A stretch of 64,000 bases of DNA from Mauremys mutica (lineage: Eukaryota > Chordata > Testudines > Geoemydidae): NCBI RefSeq assembly GCF_020497125.1, contig NC_059084.1, forward strand, positions 9,575,501 to 9,639,500, read 5' to 3'. Under the pieces are notes generated by a model that saw only the letters and a list, made by a program, of their open reading frames with translations, was not told the origin of the DNA and made no database searches. Position 1 is the first letter of the stretch. Each line of letters opens with the position of its first letter. Of this stretch, positions 33,262-45,198 are shown one piece after another. The translations under genes were made by a program, and so were the position numbers.

Positions 33262-33964
33262 GGAGTTATTGGATCCAGTTTTTAGGCCTACCTCACAAGG
33301 AAGACTCATTGGCTCCCTGGATGGTCATCTCAGCACCTGTGAGACCGAATGCTGTGAAACCGAATGAGTTCTTCCCCTACCCTGTCCCCTTCAGTGGTCC
33401 CTCCAGTTTGATTCATACAGTGATAGGCAGGGTGGAATCTTCAGCAGCTGTTCCCCATTAAGCACCAGGTTTTTTTGGGGAGGGGGCTGGATGTGTAATG
33501 TTTAACAATACTCCGCAGCCCCCACCACCCGATTCATAGCCAGACTGTCTCTGGGGCCTGAGAGGGTGCACATGGAAGGGGACAGTGCTACATACCAGAG
33601 GCCATCCTGCTTCCCTATGACCCTGTGCTGTGCTCACTGAGCAAGTGGGGCTAGGGACAATCATAATAGTTTCATTGACTTCATTGATCTATCTTTTAAA
33701 TGCCATGTCCCCAGCTCTAAAAACTCAGGCATCTCACTTTGAGTCCCCGGAATTAGTGGACACTTCTTTGAAAATGTCAGCCTTAACCACAGTGGCCTTG
33801 ATTTTTTTCAAAATTAGTCGAGTACTACTGTAAGCCTACTGCACAAGCAATGCCACAACTGTCCATGCACAAATGAATGACTGGTTAGAATACAGCTGGC
33901 CATTACTGTGATTTCATGAGCCAGTTATGCAGGCAAAATTGCTCAGGCTGAAAATCAGCCCTGT

Positions 33965-34060
33965 TGTGTCTCACTTTACCCATAGGTGAACTGGTGATAA
34001 CCAAATCTACCTGCCTCAGAGAGGGCTGTGAGGATTTAGTGGCTATTCTTTAGGCAGCCC
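33965..34060 (+). mobile_element. MIR SINE fragment
   Basis: GTGTCTCACTTTACCCATAG, GTGAACTGGTGATAACC, CTACCTGCCTCAGAGAGGGC and TGTGAGGATTTAGTGG match the MIR central and 3' part, diverged. Confidence 0.6.
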
Positions 34061-34194
34061 TCGAATATAGAAGACCAGATCCTCCTTGGTTGGTATAAAT
34101 CTGCATGGCTCCCTTGATTTCAATGAAGTTACTGACGTATCTATCTTAGACACTATGACCTTCATCATCAGGGTATTTGAGGACCTCTCAATCT

Positions 34195-34348
34195 TTAATG
34201 TATTTGCCATCATAATGCTCCTGTATTGTTACTTTGCAGAGGGGAAACTGTGGCAAAAAAGACTGACTTGCACAAGGTCTTGCACAGGAGAAGTCTGTGG
34301 TGGAGAAGGAAATTGAATCCAGGACTCCACAGGCTAGCATCCTATTCA
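34195..34348 (-). mobile_element. MIR SINE
   Basis: GCAGAGGGGAAACTGTGGCA, GACTGACTTGCACAAGGTC, AAATTGAATCCAGGACTCC and GCTAGCATCCTATTCACT are the MIR core and head in reverse orientation. The head is cut by the 27-bp segment at 34349-34375. Confidence 0.75.
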
Positions 34349-34375
34349 CTGAAAATTATTATTCTGTCCGTTCAA
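34349..34375. repeat. 27-bp exact direct repeat, copy 2
   Basis: Identical to 33235-33261. It sits exactly where the MIR head sequence stops, suggesting it was inserted or filled in at a break. Confidence 0.9.
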
Positions 34376-34379
34376 TGCA

Positions 34380-35330
34380 TCATCTCGGGATCTGGCCAAT
34401 GAAGCACCAGGAATTATGATGGTCATTATTACTCTCTCGCTATTGAAATTTGTCAAGAAGATGGCATTGAATCTCAGGTCCCAGATAGGAGGCCTGGGGA
34501 GAAGGCATTATTTTGTGAGTGATAATCCCTTACAAGCTTTTTTCTCTACCCTCTTGCTTTTTTTCCTTACTCCTCATTAGCTGCATTAGGCATCCTAATC
34601 CCCATTATGGAAATGAGGTGATGAGCTAGGTGACACACCCCCTAAGCAGCATTTTCTCTGGAGATTTTAAAAAGGGGGATGACACAAACTTAAAATCCAT
34701 TGCCAGCCAATCAGGGTAAAAACATGAACCAGCAGTGGCCAAAGCCATATTATAATAAGGGAATTAATGCTGAAACCGTGGTGTTCCAAAAATCCGTTTT
34801 CAAGCTTTAGGGATAATTCTTCTCTGATGACTCCCACTTTGCAAGGCTTGTTTGCCTGATAAGAGTGAGAAAATTCACTCCTGTGCTGCATAATGGAGTG
34901 CCAAAATATTCAACACTTCCAAAAAGATTACTTCAGCATGGAAATCATCTGTCAAATGTCATAATATCTATCTTACAGGGATGAACAAATTTGCCAATCT
35001 TCCAGTAGAATATGATAATGGTGATGAATGCATTGACAGGATAGCATGCATTCCAGCAGCAAACCATATTACAGAGAGGGATTCCCTTTGCAAAACAAAG
35101 AAGGTGATCACAATCAACCCTATAGACTAAATTCCTGAGTTGATGTACCTACAGAGAAGTCTTAATATACCTCTGTCAAACATCTTTGGCCAGTTAATGG
35201 TAAACTCTGTGGCACTCAGCCTCACTTACACCCCACCTGTTTCCTTTTCTGTCGTGTGTCAAGACTGATTATTAAAGCCTCTTTCTAGTCAAGGCTTTGA
35301 CCTTTGTGATTCCTGAAGTCAGGAATAGGC
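34380..35330. other. Unique non-coding DNA
   Basis: No gene or repeat recognised. Confidence 0.35.
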
Positions 35331-35334
35331 GTCC

Positions 35335-35695
35335 CTACTTGAGATTGTTTCAATTTTTCCAGTGGAACATATTTCCATTGGAAAATGTCCAGTGCTTCAA
35401 TTTCAGCAACGTTACGTAAGGGGGGGGGGGAGTCAAAATGAAGAATTCCATTTTGATCTTAGCAGAATGAAACATTTTGGTTGGATGTTTCTAAATGACT
35501 TTTTTATATTGAAATTGATCAGATACGATATTATCAAATATAACATAGTAAATAATAAAAGTCAAAATCAAAACAAAATATTTTTTTAAAAACTTGTTTT
35601 ACAGGAAAATTTCAAAATTATTTGGTTTTGTTCCCTTTTGGGATGAAAACAAATTTCAAAATAGCAGAATTTCCCATGAACTGGCAATTCTGGCC
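35335..35695. repeat. AT-rich dispersed repeat, AAATTTCAAAAT type
   Basis: Phrases TTGAAATTGATCAG, AAAGTCAAAATCAAAAC, GAAAATTTCAAAATTATTTG and TTTCCCATGAACTGGCAATT resemble those at 61440-61880. A G-run lies near 35420-35431. I read it as an old non-autonomous transposon and cannot place its ends. Confidence 0.4.
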
Positions 35696-35699
35696 CTGC

Positions 35700-36310
35700 A
35701 CTTCTCTAGCGTCCCGTCCCCACCCCACCCGCCCCGCATTAGTCCCTCTTAGTGTTAGGATCTCTGGTTCCTCTCCGCCCCCCGACCCATAGACAGACAG
35801 ACCAAGTTAACAATATGAGTGTGAAAGCTGAGCTGGGCTGTGATTCTTCGGGGGTTCCCCAACCAGTAAGGGGTTCTGTCACCACCTGCCCTGTGACCCT
35901 GGATGCCTCAATGCTGTGGCAGCTTTGGTTCAGAGCCCTGACACCAGCAGCATGCCCCTAGCACAAAGGTGTTACCCAGGCTTCCACCACCCTAGCTACT
36001 CCTTGTAGGGTGATCCCAACAACGCTTTCAGTCCCAAGTCTCCCCGGTACCATCTCCCCTGCAGTATTGAGTCCCTCTCCTTGGACACTCACAGAGACTT
36101 GGGCAAAAAGCAGCAGTTTCCAATCGCAGGCAGTTCTTTGTTTCTTTGGATTGAAGGTGGATGGGTTTTGCTGTCACTCAGCACAAAGCTTGAGTTCAAA
36201 CTGGCCACAGGCTGACCTGAATATGTTGGGATCTCGATGCCAGGAAACCTGGGGGACTAAGTTAAGAATCATGCCTCACTGAGTTGAAATTCCTTCCCTG
36301 GACTTGGGGG
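35700..36310. repeat. GC-rich block, probable LTR-derived repeat
   Basis: GGCTTCCACCACCCTAGC, TACTCCTTGTAGGGTGATCC, CAGTATTGAGTCCCTCTCC and TTGGACACTCACAGAGACTT form a block I associate with reptile long terminal repeats. No gag/pol frame or clear TG...CA borders. The frames at 35752-35961 and 36010-36282 are shadows. Confidence 0.35.
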
Positions 36311-36314
36311 CAGC

Positions 36315-37445
36315 ACAGCTACGCACCAACCTGTACTCAGGGCTCCAGGTCAAGTCTCTCCCTCAAAGCTGATTTCTGGCAGATGAAACAAAATTATAGA
36401 GATTTCACAAAGCCAAACGTTCTGTGTCACCTTCTCAAAGTGGGCTATGGACTTTGAGGTATAGGGATACATTGGGGTGGGATTTTGACATATAATGAAA
36501 GAGTTGATTCTATTGCTGACTTACACTGGGGATGACTGGATGGATGAATTTAATTCCAAGCATGGGGAGCGGGAATCTGTTTATGTTTTGAGGCTGTACA
36601 CCTCCCAAGCACATTTGCCATTTTAAGATCTTAAAAGTGCTAAATGAAAAGGAAAAAATAATTATTGACTGTTATTGCCAGTATTAACAGTGATCCCCAA
36701 ACAGGGCACCAGCAAGAAATTTTTGTAGTGTTTCTTATTTTATTAGGTTTTGCTTTTGATCCATAATTTATTGAGTGTATTGGGAGCTAATCATTAATGC
36801 ATCAGGAAAATAAAAGACCCCTTAGATAAGAAACAGCATAAGAAGGACCCTTCCCCCCGCTTTGCTTTATATTTAGTAAGTCAAACTGGTATTTGTCACA
36901 TAACTTACTGACTGAATTTCAGAAATATATACAAATATTAATTATTTTTTTAGTGAATCATTTTTCTTTGCTTATCCCCACACGTCTAACATGAAAAATT
37001 TCACATGCTGCTTGTTTTAAAAAATGGGGCTAAAGCTGAGTGAAATGCAACAACACCCTCCCAAACAACATGACGTGTGCTACAGTTCATGCAACCTTAC
37101 AGTGAAACTGCCATTTTGGCTAAGTTTTCTCAAGGTTCATTCAAATTAAAAGTCAAAGGGAGAGATTGTGACTTTAGGCACAGCCCCGAGTGAGGAATAA
37201 ACTGCACCACTCCGAGACAGCCCCTGGAAGGTATTGTGACCCAAATACACTCCTTTGAGACATAATTTTCTCCGCTACTTCCCCCTTGCTTCAGAGAGCT
37301 AGTAATTTTCTGTAGATTTATACCTGCAACAAATTACCAAAACCCTCAGCCATTTCAGCTCCATTTCCCCTCCCTCTCCTTCCCCTCCATATACACTCAG
37401 TTACTCCTGGGGAGAGACCAGCACTTATGTACCACTCACCTATTC
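36315..37445. other. Unique AT-rich DNA
   Basis: Nothing recognised. 36700-36990 is AT-rich with ATAATTTATTGAGTG and AATCATTAATGCATC, possibly regulatory but unsupported. Confidence 0.3.
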
Positions 37446-37459
37446 CAGAGCATCTGGAC

Positions 37460-37624
37460 CAGTGGTGGGCTCCTTCTGCGGCCCGCAGGCTGCACATGGC
37501 CCCTCAGGGTAATCCGCTGGTGGGCTGCCAGACTGTTTGTTTACATTTGCACAGCCGCCCACAGCTCCCAGTGGCCGCGATTCGCTGTTCCCAGCCAATG
37601 GGAGCTGCAGAAAGCCCACCACTG
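37460..37624. mobile_element. Non-autonomous hAT-type element, CAGTGGTGGGC ends
   Basis: Perfect 11-bp terminal inverted repeats (CAGTGGTGGGC and GCCCACCACTG) are flanked by an identical 8-bp duplication ATCTGGAC (37452-37459 and 37625-37632). The 165-bp interior shares CTCCCAGTGGCCGCG and CAGCCAATGGGAGCTG phrases with the element at 54874-55206. Confidence 0.9.
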
Positions 37625-37647
37625 ATCTGGACCCAGGATCTGGATAT

Positions 37648-37780
37648 TATTATTATATATTTATATTGCAGAAGCACCTGGAGGGCCAGACCCCATTGTG
37701 CTAGGCACTGTCCTAAAATATAACCAAAAGAGAGCCCTTGCCTGGAAGGAACAGCCATCTAAGACAATAGGCAACAAGGA
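37648..37780 (-). mobile_element. L2-clade LINE 3' end
   Basis: A TATTATTATTATATATTTAT tail, then GAAGCACCTGGAGGGCCAG, ACCCCATTGTGCTAGGCAC and GAGAGCCCTTGCCTGGAAGG, the reverse complement of the L2-clade end seen at 6826-6990. Confidence 0.7.
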
Positions 37781-37784
37781 GAGC

Positions 37785-38400
37785 ACAAAGGACCAATGAA
37801 ATGAGGCTGGTCACCATGATAAGCAGTGGTCATAGGTAGACTGTGTTGAGGTGTGATGGGAGCTGACCAGCAAAGCCTAAAATGAATCCATGAAAAGTGC
37901 AGCTGGGAAAATGGATTTGCAGAACGCCCTGTGAACTAAAGAGACTTGGTTTACGTGGTTCGACTCATGGCTGCCTCGTTTTCTCTGCATACAGCATTAA
38001 CCAAACAGTACCCAGAGTGGATGAGACAACTTACACAATGAGGGAGATGTTTTAACTAAGAGCTTGATATACACATTGACATGTGCAGAGCGAGCCTTTT
38101 TATCGCATATTTATAAACAGCAGAAGTATATGTTGCAGGAAGGCTATTCATAGTTTGGGGGAAAGAAACATTTCAGGAATATGCCCTCTGTGCAAAAGTC
38201 TGCTGACAAAGGATAAACGTGTGGTATGTGCAGTCATAATCATAAGCATTTAGGTGCTAATTATTTCTGTTACATTTATTCACCCAGCAGAAGTGATGTG
38301 CAAGAGGGGTCTGGTAAACAAGAGTACTTCGATAAATATGATTTAGAAACAGGCAACCCACAAATGCAAAATAGCCATGTGCTGATAGATAGCCTAGCTG
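37785..38400. other. Unique non-coding DNA
   Basis: No features recognised. Confidence 0.35.
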
Positions 38401-38621
38401 TTCATAGAATCATAGAAGATTAGGGTTGGTAGAGATCTCAGGAGGTCATCTAGTCCAACCCCCTGCTCAAAGCAGGACAAACTCCAAATAAATCATCCCA
38501 GCCCGGGTTTTCCTAGTTAACCCATTCCAGTGCTTCACCACCCTCTTAATGAAATAGCGTTTCCTAATATCCAACCTAGCCCACCCCCACTGCAAACTTG
38601 AGACCATTGCTCCTTGTTCTG

Positions 38622-40480
38622 TCATCTGCCACCACTGAGAACAGCCGAGCTCCATCCTCTTTGGAACACCCTCTTCAGGTAGTTGGAGGCTGCTATCAAA
38701 TCCCCCCTCACTCTTCTCTTCTGCAGACTAAATAAACCCACTTCCCTCAGGCTCTCCGCATAAGTCATGTGCCCCAGCCCCCTAATCATTTTTGTTGCCC
38801 TCTGCTGGACTCTCTCCAATTTGTCCACATCCTTTCTGTAGTGGGGGGGGGCCCAAAACTGGACGCAATACTCCAGATGTGGCCTCCCCGGTGCCAAATA
38901 GAGGGGAATAATCACTTCCCTTGATGTGCTGGCAATGCTCCTACTAATGCAGCCCAATATGCCATTAGCCTTCTTGGCAGCAAGGGCACACTGCTGACTC
39001 ATATCCAGCTTCTTGTCCACTGTAATCCCCAGGTCCTTTTCGGCAGAACTGCCACTTAGCCAGTTGGTCCCCAGCCTGTAGCAGTGCATGGGATTCTTCC
39101 ATCCTAAGTGCAGGACTCTGCACTTGTTGAACCTCATCAGATTTCTTTTGGCCCAATCCTCCAATTTGTCTAGGTCACTCTGGATCCTATCCCTACCCTC
39201 CAGCATATCTACCACTCCTCCCAGTTTAGTGTCATCTGCAAACTTGCTGAGGGTGCAATCTATCCCATCATCTAGATCAGTGGTCTCCAAACTTTTTTGA
39301 TCGCACACCCCTATCAGTAAAAAAAATGGAGTACGCACCCCTCTGCCATGCTGCCCCAAGCCAAAAAAAAAAAAGCCTCTTGGACTCCTGCCCGAACTGC
39401 CGAAGCAAAAAATAAGGTGCTCAGACTCCCGCCCACTTTGGAGACCACTGATCTAGATCATTAATAAAGATGTTGAACAAAACTGGCCCCAGGACAGACC
39501 CCTGGGGCACTATGCTTGATACCGACTGCCAACTAGATATTGAGCTGTTGATCACTACCCATTGAGCCCGACGATCTAGCCAGCTTTCTATTCACCTTAT
39601 AGTCCATTCATCCAATCCATACTTTTTTAACTTGCTGGCAAGAATACTGTGGGAGACCGTATCAAAAGCTTTGCTAAAGTCAAGATGTATCACATCCACC
39701 ACTTTCCCCATATCCACAGAGCCAGTTATCTCATCACAGAAGGCAATCAGGTTGGTCAGGCATGACTTGCCCTTGGTGAATCCATGTTCACTGTTCCTGA
39801 TCACCTTCCTCTCCTCCAAGTGCTTCAAAATGGATTCCTTGAGAACCTGCTCCATGATTTTTCCAGGGACTGAGGTGACGCTGACCAGTCTGTAGTTTTC
39901 CAGATTCTCCTTCTTCCCCTTTTTAAAGATGGGCACTATATTTGCCTTTTTCCAATCATCCGGGACCTCCCCTGATCGCCACAAGTTATCAGAGATAATG
40001 GCCAATGGCTCTGCAATCACATCAGCCAACTCCTTTATCGCCCTTGGCTGCAGCACATCCGGCCCCATGGACTTGTGCTCATCCAGCTTTTTTAAATAGT
40101 CATTAACCTGTTCTTTCACCACTGAGGGGTGCTCACCTCCTCCCCATACTGTGCTGCCCAGTGCAGCAGTCTGGGAGCTGCCCTTGTCTGTGAAGACTGG
40201 GGCAAAAAAATCATTGAGTACTTCAGCTTTTTCCACGTCATCTTCACCAGGTTGCCTCCCCAATTCAGTAAGGGCCCCACACTTTCCCTGACCACCTTCT
40301 TGTTGCTACCATACCTGTAGAAACCTTTCCTCTTACCCTTCACATCCCTTGCTAGCTGCACTCAAATTGTGCTTTGGCCTTCCTGATTACACCCCTCCAT
40401 GCTTGAGCAATATTTTTATACTCCTCCCTAGTCATCTGTCCAAGTTTCCACCTCTTGTAAGCTTCCTTTTTGTATTTAAG
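38622..40480 (-). pseudogene. CR1 ORF2 reverse transcriptase, broken
   Basis: The frame encodes the CR1 reverse transcriptase, which would nick DNA and copy its own RNA in the nucleus; here it is non-functional. In coding order: linker WKLGQMTREEYKNIAQAW and QLARDVKGKRKGFYRYGSNK near 40280-40470; RT block with VPDDWKKANIVPIFKKGKK, ENYRLVSVTSVPGKIMEQVL and the catalytic LDFSKAFDTV (39592-40263); then [19 protein letters not shown] (about 39465-39525); the second catalytic box FADDTKLGG near 39235; and the tail [18 protein letters not shown]. Damage: a frame change between about 40116 and 40263, one in-frame stop at 39592-39594, and the hAT insertion. Subtracting the insert and one duplication copy (181 bp) puts the two long segments in the same frame, so point damage is light and the copy is relatively young. 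Confidence 0.9.
39278..39450. mobile_element. Non-autonomous hAT-type element nested in CR1
   Basis: Terminal inverted repeats CAGTGGTCTCCAAACTTT and AAAGTGGG-style mirror ACTTTGGAGACCACTG, flanked by the identical 8-bp duplication ATCTAGAT (39270-39277 and 39451-39458). At 173 bp it has no coding capacity and carries an A12 run. It sits between the INDLD and DDGID coding segments of the CR1 RT, so it is younger than that CR1 copy. Confidence 0.95.
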
Positions 40481-40599
40481 CTCACAGAAGATTTCACTGT
40501 TAAGAAAGCTGGTCGCCTGCCATATTTGCTATTCTTTCTTCACATCGGGATGGTTTGTTCCTGCACCCTTAATAAGGCTTCTTTAAAATACAGCCTTTG

Positions 40600-41200
40600 T
40601 GTTTGTTGCTGGTACAAAAGCCTGGGTTTCTATTTTTTTCTGTTTTCAGCTTCATCAGGGAATAAAAGTATAATCTTTAGTTTAGCACTTGGTGGCTATT
40701 CTTTGCAACAAAAGTTAATAAATGAGGCATTTTATTCCTGATCTCTTGGTGGTGACATGGATCCCTGGGGAATTTAAATAAATAAATAAGCACTGAATGG
40801 CAGCTCTACCGAGTAATCTAATTATAAAAACTACTTCTGAAGCTTTAGCCTTTTTAGCTTAAACAGTTAATTCATGACCATCAAAAGCTTTTTCTGAGAT
40901 AGATTTCATCTCAGCACACCATTTCATGCTTCATTATCCTACAGTGATGGGGACTTTTGGGTAGTCATTACTCACTCTTTTTTTAAGAAATGCAAATACG
41001 TTAATTGATCCAATTATTTCTTATTTCTAGAAACAGACTTTCAAAGAGTTTACAAATCAAATACATGTATGATAATTTGTCTGAACTGTTTTGCACTGTG
41101 TTGCATCTGCGCACAAATTTAAATTGAAAACTCGACATGTTTGTTCTTTGCCTGTTTGCACAGTCTAACCATTGTGAAGCACTCTAAGATTTGGGGGCCA
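40600..41200. other. Unique AT-rich DNA
   Basis: The 130-codon plus frame at 40349-40741 is largely antisense to the CR1 and is not a gene. Nothing else recognised. Confidence 0.4.
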
Positions 41201-41204
41201 ACAT

Positions 41205-41337
41205 GGGCCAGATTCTGACACTCTTACGCACATCAGCTTTACTCTGTAAGTTGCTCCCTTGATTTTAAATGGACCTCTCACAGAATAAGATACTAATCTC
41301 AGTGAGTAAAGGTGGCAGAATCTAGCCGTACATACAT
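41205..41337. repeat. Foldback repeat, GGGCCAGATTCTGA type
   Basis: GGGCCAGATTCTGACACTCTT and AAAGGTGGCAGAATCTAGCC are inverted relatives at the two ends. Similar to 10103-10242. Confidence 0.6.
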
Positions 41338-41344
41338 AAGACAT

Positions 41345-42785
41345 ACCACAATAACAATGTTAACATAAATTGGCTAGTCTGTACGTGTACCTCTGCCTTC
41401 TACTGGATGGAATCAGAATTACAAGAGTACGTCAAATCCCTATAATGCTAAAGGTGATTTTCCTTTCAAGCAGGTAGCAGGGATTGTGCTTTGGGTACAG
41501 GAGGATCTGAGTTCTTGTTCTATCAGCCACAGAAGGCTGAAGTAGAAATACTGGATCAGCCCATCATCAGCCCCCCCAGGCTGCATCTCCTCCCTAGCTT
41601 CCCTATTTTTCTGTTGCTCTGGGCCCCCTATAGACCTCTCCAGGAGCAACCTGAAGTCCTGGGAGACGTTCCACGTGAGACCCATCTGCAAATGTCAATG
41701 TAAATAGGCCCAAACATTTTAAACCAGAACCAGCCAAATCTGATGCCCAGAATTCCATACTCATAAATCATGCTCATGAGAGATATGTTGCAACATGAAA
41801 TTCATCCACAAGACCAGTCATTTTGTATGATGAATATTCTTAAGCTATGTGCCAATTTCTTTTATTTAATTGACAATTTATATTTGTGGCCCTATTCACC
41901 TTATGAATGATCGGTTTGCACTGTTTTAACCAGCAGCTCCTCAAGATAATATAGTTCAGGATAAAAAATGCTCATGATTGAGGTGAGAAGGAATTTTATT
42001 TCCCCATCAAACAATTTTTGAATTAGAGACCAAATTCAGGCGTGATGTTGGGTTTTTGTTCTTCTGGCTGTGGATGGGAATGTCATAGATTCCTTATCAG
42101 AGAGGAGACACTTTGTGCTATTGGTACCCAGATTCAGATTCAGAGTGGTATAATCAGGAAGGAAACTGCTTCTCTTAGCTGTCACGGTGATTGTGGCTGC
42201 TGGAGCATATAGGTATATGGAGGAAAAGAGAGCGCACAATGAAAGAGGTTCTGAGTGTGTTGTGGAGAGCCAGACCAAACACCTTTGTCTAGGTAGATAG
42301 GATGACAATCTGCACTTCCTGGACAGAATACATGTTAAATACGTAGCCTTTGCTGCTATTTTCTGTATGCCTGGAAAAACTCTTGACCTAGAACTCTGTA
42401 AAGAACAGGCAAACAGAGACAATTTTGTATTGCTGCTATATACTATTTTTGGGGGATAAGACACAGGTGAAAATAAATAAGATCCAGGCTCCAATTTATC
42501 TCACCCGCCAGAGTTTGTGGAAAGGGATCAGGTAAAAGTTTTTTTCTCCTCACTATTCTGGGCAAGCCAGGATAGATTTGGTTTTGTGAAGTCAGAACTG
42601 GTTGGGGAGGTTGCACTTGAGTCCCATTCTATCCAAACCACCTGTGCTCAGGCAAATTTAGATGAAGGGTTCTGGTTTGGGTTTCTCTATAATCTAAAGC
42701 AGACAAGACTAGAATCTTACATTGTACCCTGAGTAAGGGGCAGGTTGTACTTGTGCTGCCCAGCAAGCAAAGCAGGGATTGAACT
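41345..42785. other. Unique non-coding DNA
   Basis: The 152-codon minus frame at 42036-42494 is serine/leucine-rich without motifs and I take it as chance. No repeats recognised. Confidence 0.35.
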
Positions 42786-42793
42786 GTCACTCA

Positions 42794-43015
42794 CAGAGGC
42801 GGCTCCAGGCCCCAGCACGCCAAGCGCGTGCTTGGGGCGGCAAGCCGCGGGGGGCACTCTGCCGGTGCCGCAAGGGCGGCAGGCAGGCTGCCCTCGGCAG
42901 CTTGCCTGCGGAGGGTCCACTGGTCCCACGGCTTCAGCAGACCGTCCGCAAGCACGCCACGGAAGGCAGCCTGCCTGCCGTGCTTGGGGCAGCAAAATTC
43001 CTAGAGCCGCCCCTG
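42794..43015. mobile_element. Non-autonomous hAT-type element (GGCGGCTC family), copy 2
   Basis: Ends CAGAGGCGGCTCCAGG and, inverted, CAGGGGCGGCTCTAGG, flanked by the identical 8-bp duplication GTCACTCA (42786-42793 and 43016-43023). The 222-bp interior is CpG-rich and includes AGCACGCCAAGCGCGTGCTT, a local palindrome. Frames on both strands are composition shadows. Confidence 0.9.
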
Positions 43016-43029
43016 GTCACTCATGAAGT

Positions 43030-44720
43030 CGTAATTCAGTCTCTGCTCCCCCATGCTGTGCTGGCCAGGATGCTGGGGTGGGAGTAGAACTCAGGCTTTA
43101 CCTATTCCCCTCTCTCTGCCCCTTCCCTGCCCTCCTCTATGGGGGTAGCAGTCTGGAGGCAGATGTGCTCCCCCACCATAGACACCAGCCATGATGCAGA
43201 CTGCAAACACAAAGGAGGAAGGGAGCTCCTTACACCTCATTACTGTCCAGCCTGAGCACACATTGTGGGCCAGGATCTGGCCTTAAAACAGCAGAGACCT
43301 GAAAACTAGGCGCTTTCTCCCTCCTCATATTAAAAGCCATGAATTGATGTCATTTTCTGTTTCTGATGATGTTCCCTTCCCAATATAAACAGAGAGGATG
43401 AAGGGACCTAGGGAGATAGGGGTGGGCAATCCGTATCTCAGACCAAGTTCTTCCTTAAGAATAGCAGAGTTACCAGCCTGTGAGATGAGGGCAAAATTGC
43501 AGCTTGCCGTATGACCCACACATTGGCGTACATTGACTAATATTTTTCACTTAGGGACACTATGTGGATGGAGCCATTCTGGTAAATGGGGCATATGTAT
43601 GTTGGAAAAAAATTAATGCTTTTTAATCCATCTTGCAAAGGTGCCCTGCTCCTTTAATTGAGGGCTTTCAAACACTGCCTAACTATGCAGTGCATTTACA
43701 CGGTGCTCTGTGCACACTCTGAAGGATCCCCCACAGACTACTGTGCAGCTATTGGCTATCTAAACAAGTCCAGAGTGAGGTATTTATATTATTGACAATA
43801 ACTATTCACATAGGTACTGCAGAATCATTAAAATAGATGAGATCAACTGTAAAAAGAAACAAAATAAATTAAACCACAAAGGCCTCTGGGTCAAGTCACC
43901 CTCTGGGCAGAGATAAGGGGACAGGAACACCACCCGTTCCTACTTGTTAGGTTTCCTTCAAATCCTTCTACTGGGCAACAGGGTTTTGCTCCCATCCTCC
44001 CTCCTGCAACAAGCAAAGGGGTCATTCTTCAACACCCATGGAACAGAGATGTCCTTGAGAGCCCAGGCCAACAGGTCAGAGTCTATGAGCAGGATTTCTT
44101 CCTGCCTGGCTCCAGACTCTCAAGCTCCATGAGAGCATAACTCCCACACTGACAGCTGCCACCTTTTTGGGGAGGTTCGCAGTGCAGAGTGTCAACATTA
44201 ACGTTGACAACCTCAGTATGAACGTGTTCTCTAACACCCACTGAAGGTAAAGGAAAAGTTCCTGGTGCCTTCAGTGGACATTGGATCAGGCCCTTAGGCA
44301 TTGAGCTTGCTGAAGTCAATGGGACCTTTACATTCATTGGGAGCATGTTAGGCCCTTACTTGTTAAAGGGTTAGTAGAGGGGCAATATCACACAGAACAG
44401 CCATCCTTACATTTTGCACCCTCTCCCCCCCACTACATGGATCAGCCTTCCCCTCTCCCCCAGTCAGAAAGGATGCTCTGGCCCGCCATTAATGTCACTG
44501 TAAGGATTAGAGAGCGGGCAATGCAAAGTTAAGGCACGTTATACAGTAGCATCTGTCCTTAACTAATAGAGTAGTGTGAATGAAACATGGAATGCTGGCA
44601 TGGATTTTTCTCTCTGTTCTTAATTTTGCTGCTTGTATGGGTTTAAATCAGATACTTAATGTTACTTTAATGTAATTTTTAGAAGTTTAATCATCTTTGA
44701 TATGGCTCTCTATAGACATA
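43030..44720. other. Unique DNA with a foldback trace
   Basis: Near 44245-44340, GTGGACATTGGATCAGGCCC and GCTGAAGTCAATGGGACC belong to the GGGCCTGATCC foldback family. No gene is seen. Confidence 0.4.
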
Positions 44721-44726
44721 TTCTGC

Positions 44727-44802
44727 CCTCAGTCCATGGTGTATAGCAACTCCCATTGATGTCAGTGGGAGTTCTGGATCAATAGCGGAATATAGCCACC
44801 AG
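44727..44802. repeat. Foldback repeat, CATATTCTGCCCTC type
   Basis: CATATTCTGCCCTCAGTCC and ATAGCGGAATATAGCC are loosely mirrored around AACTCCCATTGATGTCAGTG. Old palindromic family. Confidence 0.45.
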
Positions 44803-45198
44803 GGTCCTAGATAAGAGACTCATTATGAAAAATCATTGTGTCTGTTTCTTGGGAGCCTTTTATGAGCAGCCAGAGTTAATATAAGCAGACCTGGCTTTAG
44901 CTGGTAAACATAACTGTGCTCAGATCTCATTCTGTCAGAGCGATCTCTATCACAAAAACTGTTAGCCAAGATTTAGATTTTAATAATGTGTTCCATAGCA
45001 AGATGGCCTACCATCAAAAATGTCCACAAGTCGTACTGATGTCCCTTCATGCAAGATTGTTTCAAATTAGCTGCTGTTTTCTTCCATGAAATATAAGATG
45101 TTATTCCCATTTGTAAACAAAATGGGGATTCATTGTGGCTATAGAGAACAAAACAAAACCAAAAAAACCTGCAACAGACTATCTTTAAATGTCTGGAC

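Larger units (their letters stand above)
38404..40595 (-). mobile_element. CR1 LINE, 5'-truncated, 2.2 kb
   Basis: The copy runs in minus orientation from a 3' end at 38404 (ATAGAATCATAGAAGATTAG, then GGAGGTCATCTAGTCCAACC) to a truncation near 40595. It covers the linker, the reverse transcriptase domain, the ORF2 tail and the 3' UTR. Inside, a hAT-type element at 39278-39450 was inserted later. CR1 elements move by target-primed reverse transcription, and 5' truncation without a clear target duplication is typical. It is the longest mobile element in the window. Confidence 0.95.

Noticed and set aside
40349..40741. 130-codon plus-strand frame
   Set aside because: It overlaps the 5' part of the minus-strand CR1 and is antisense to coding CR1 sequence, with no motif of its own.
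42036..42494. 152-codon minus frame
   Set aside because: No recognisable domain, serine/leucine-rich, and no splice or promoter context; treated as chance.
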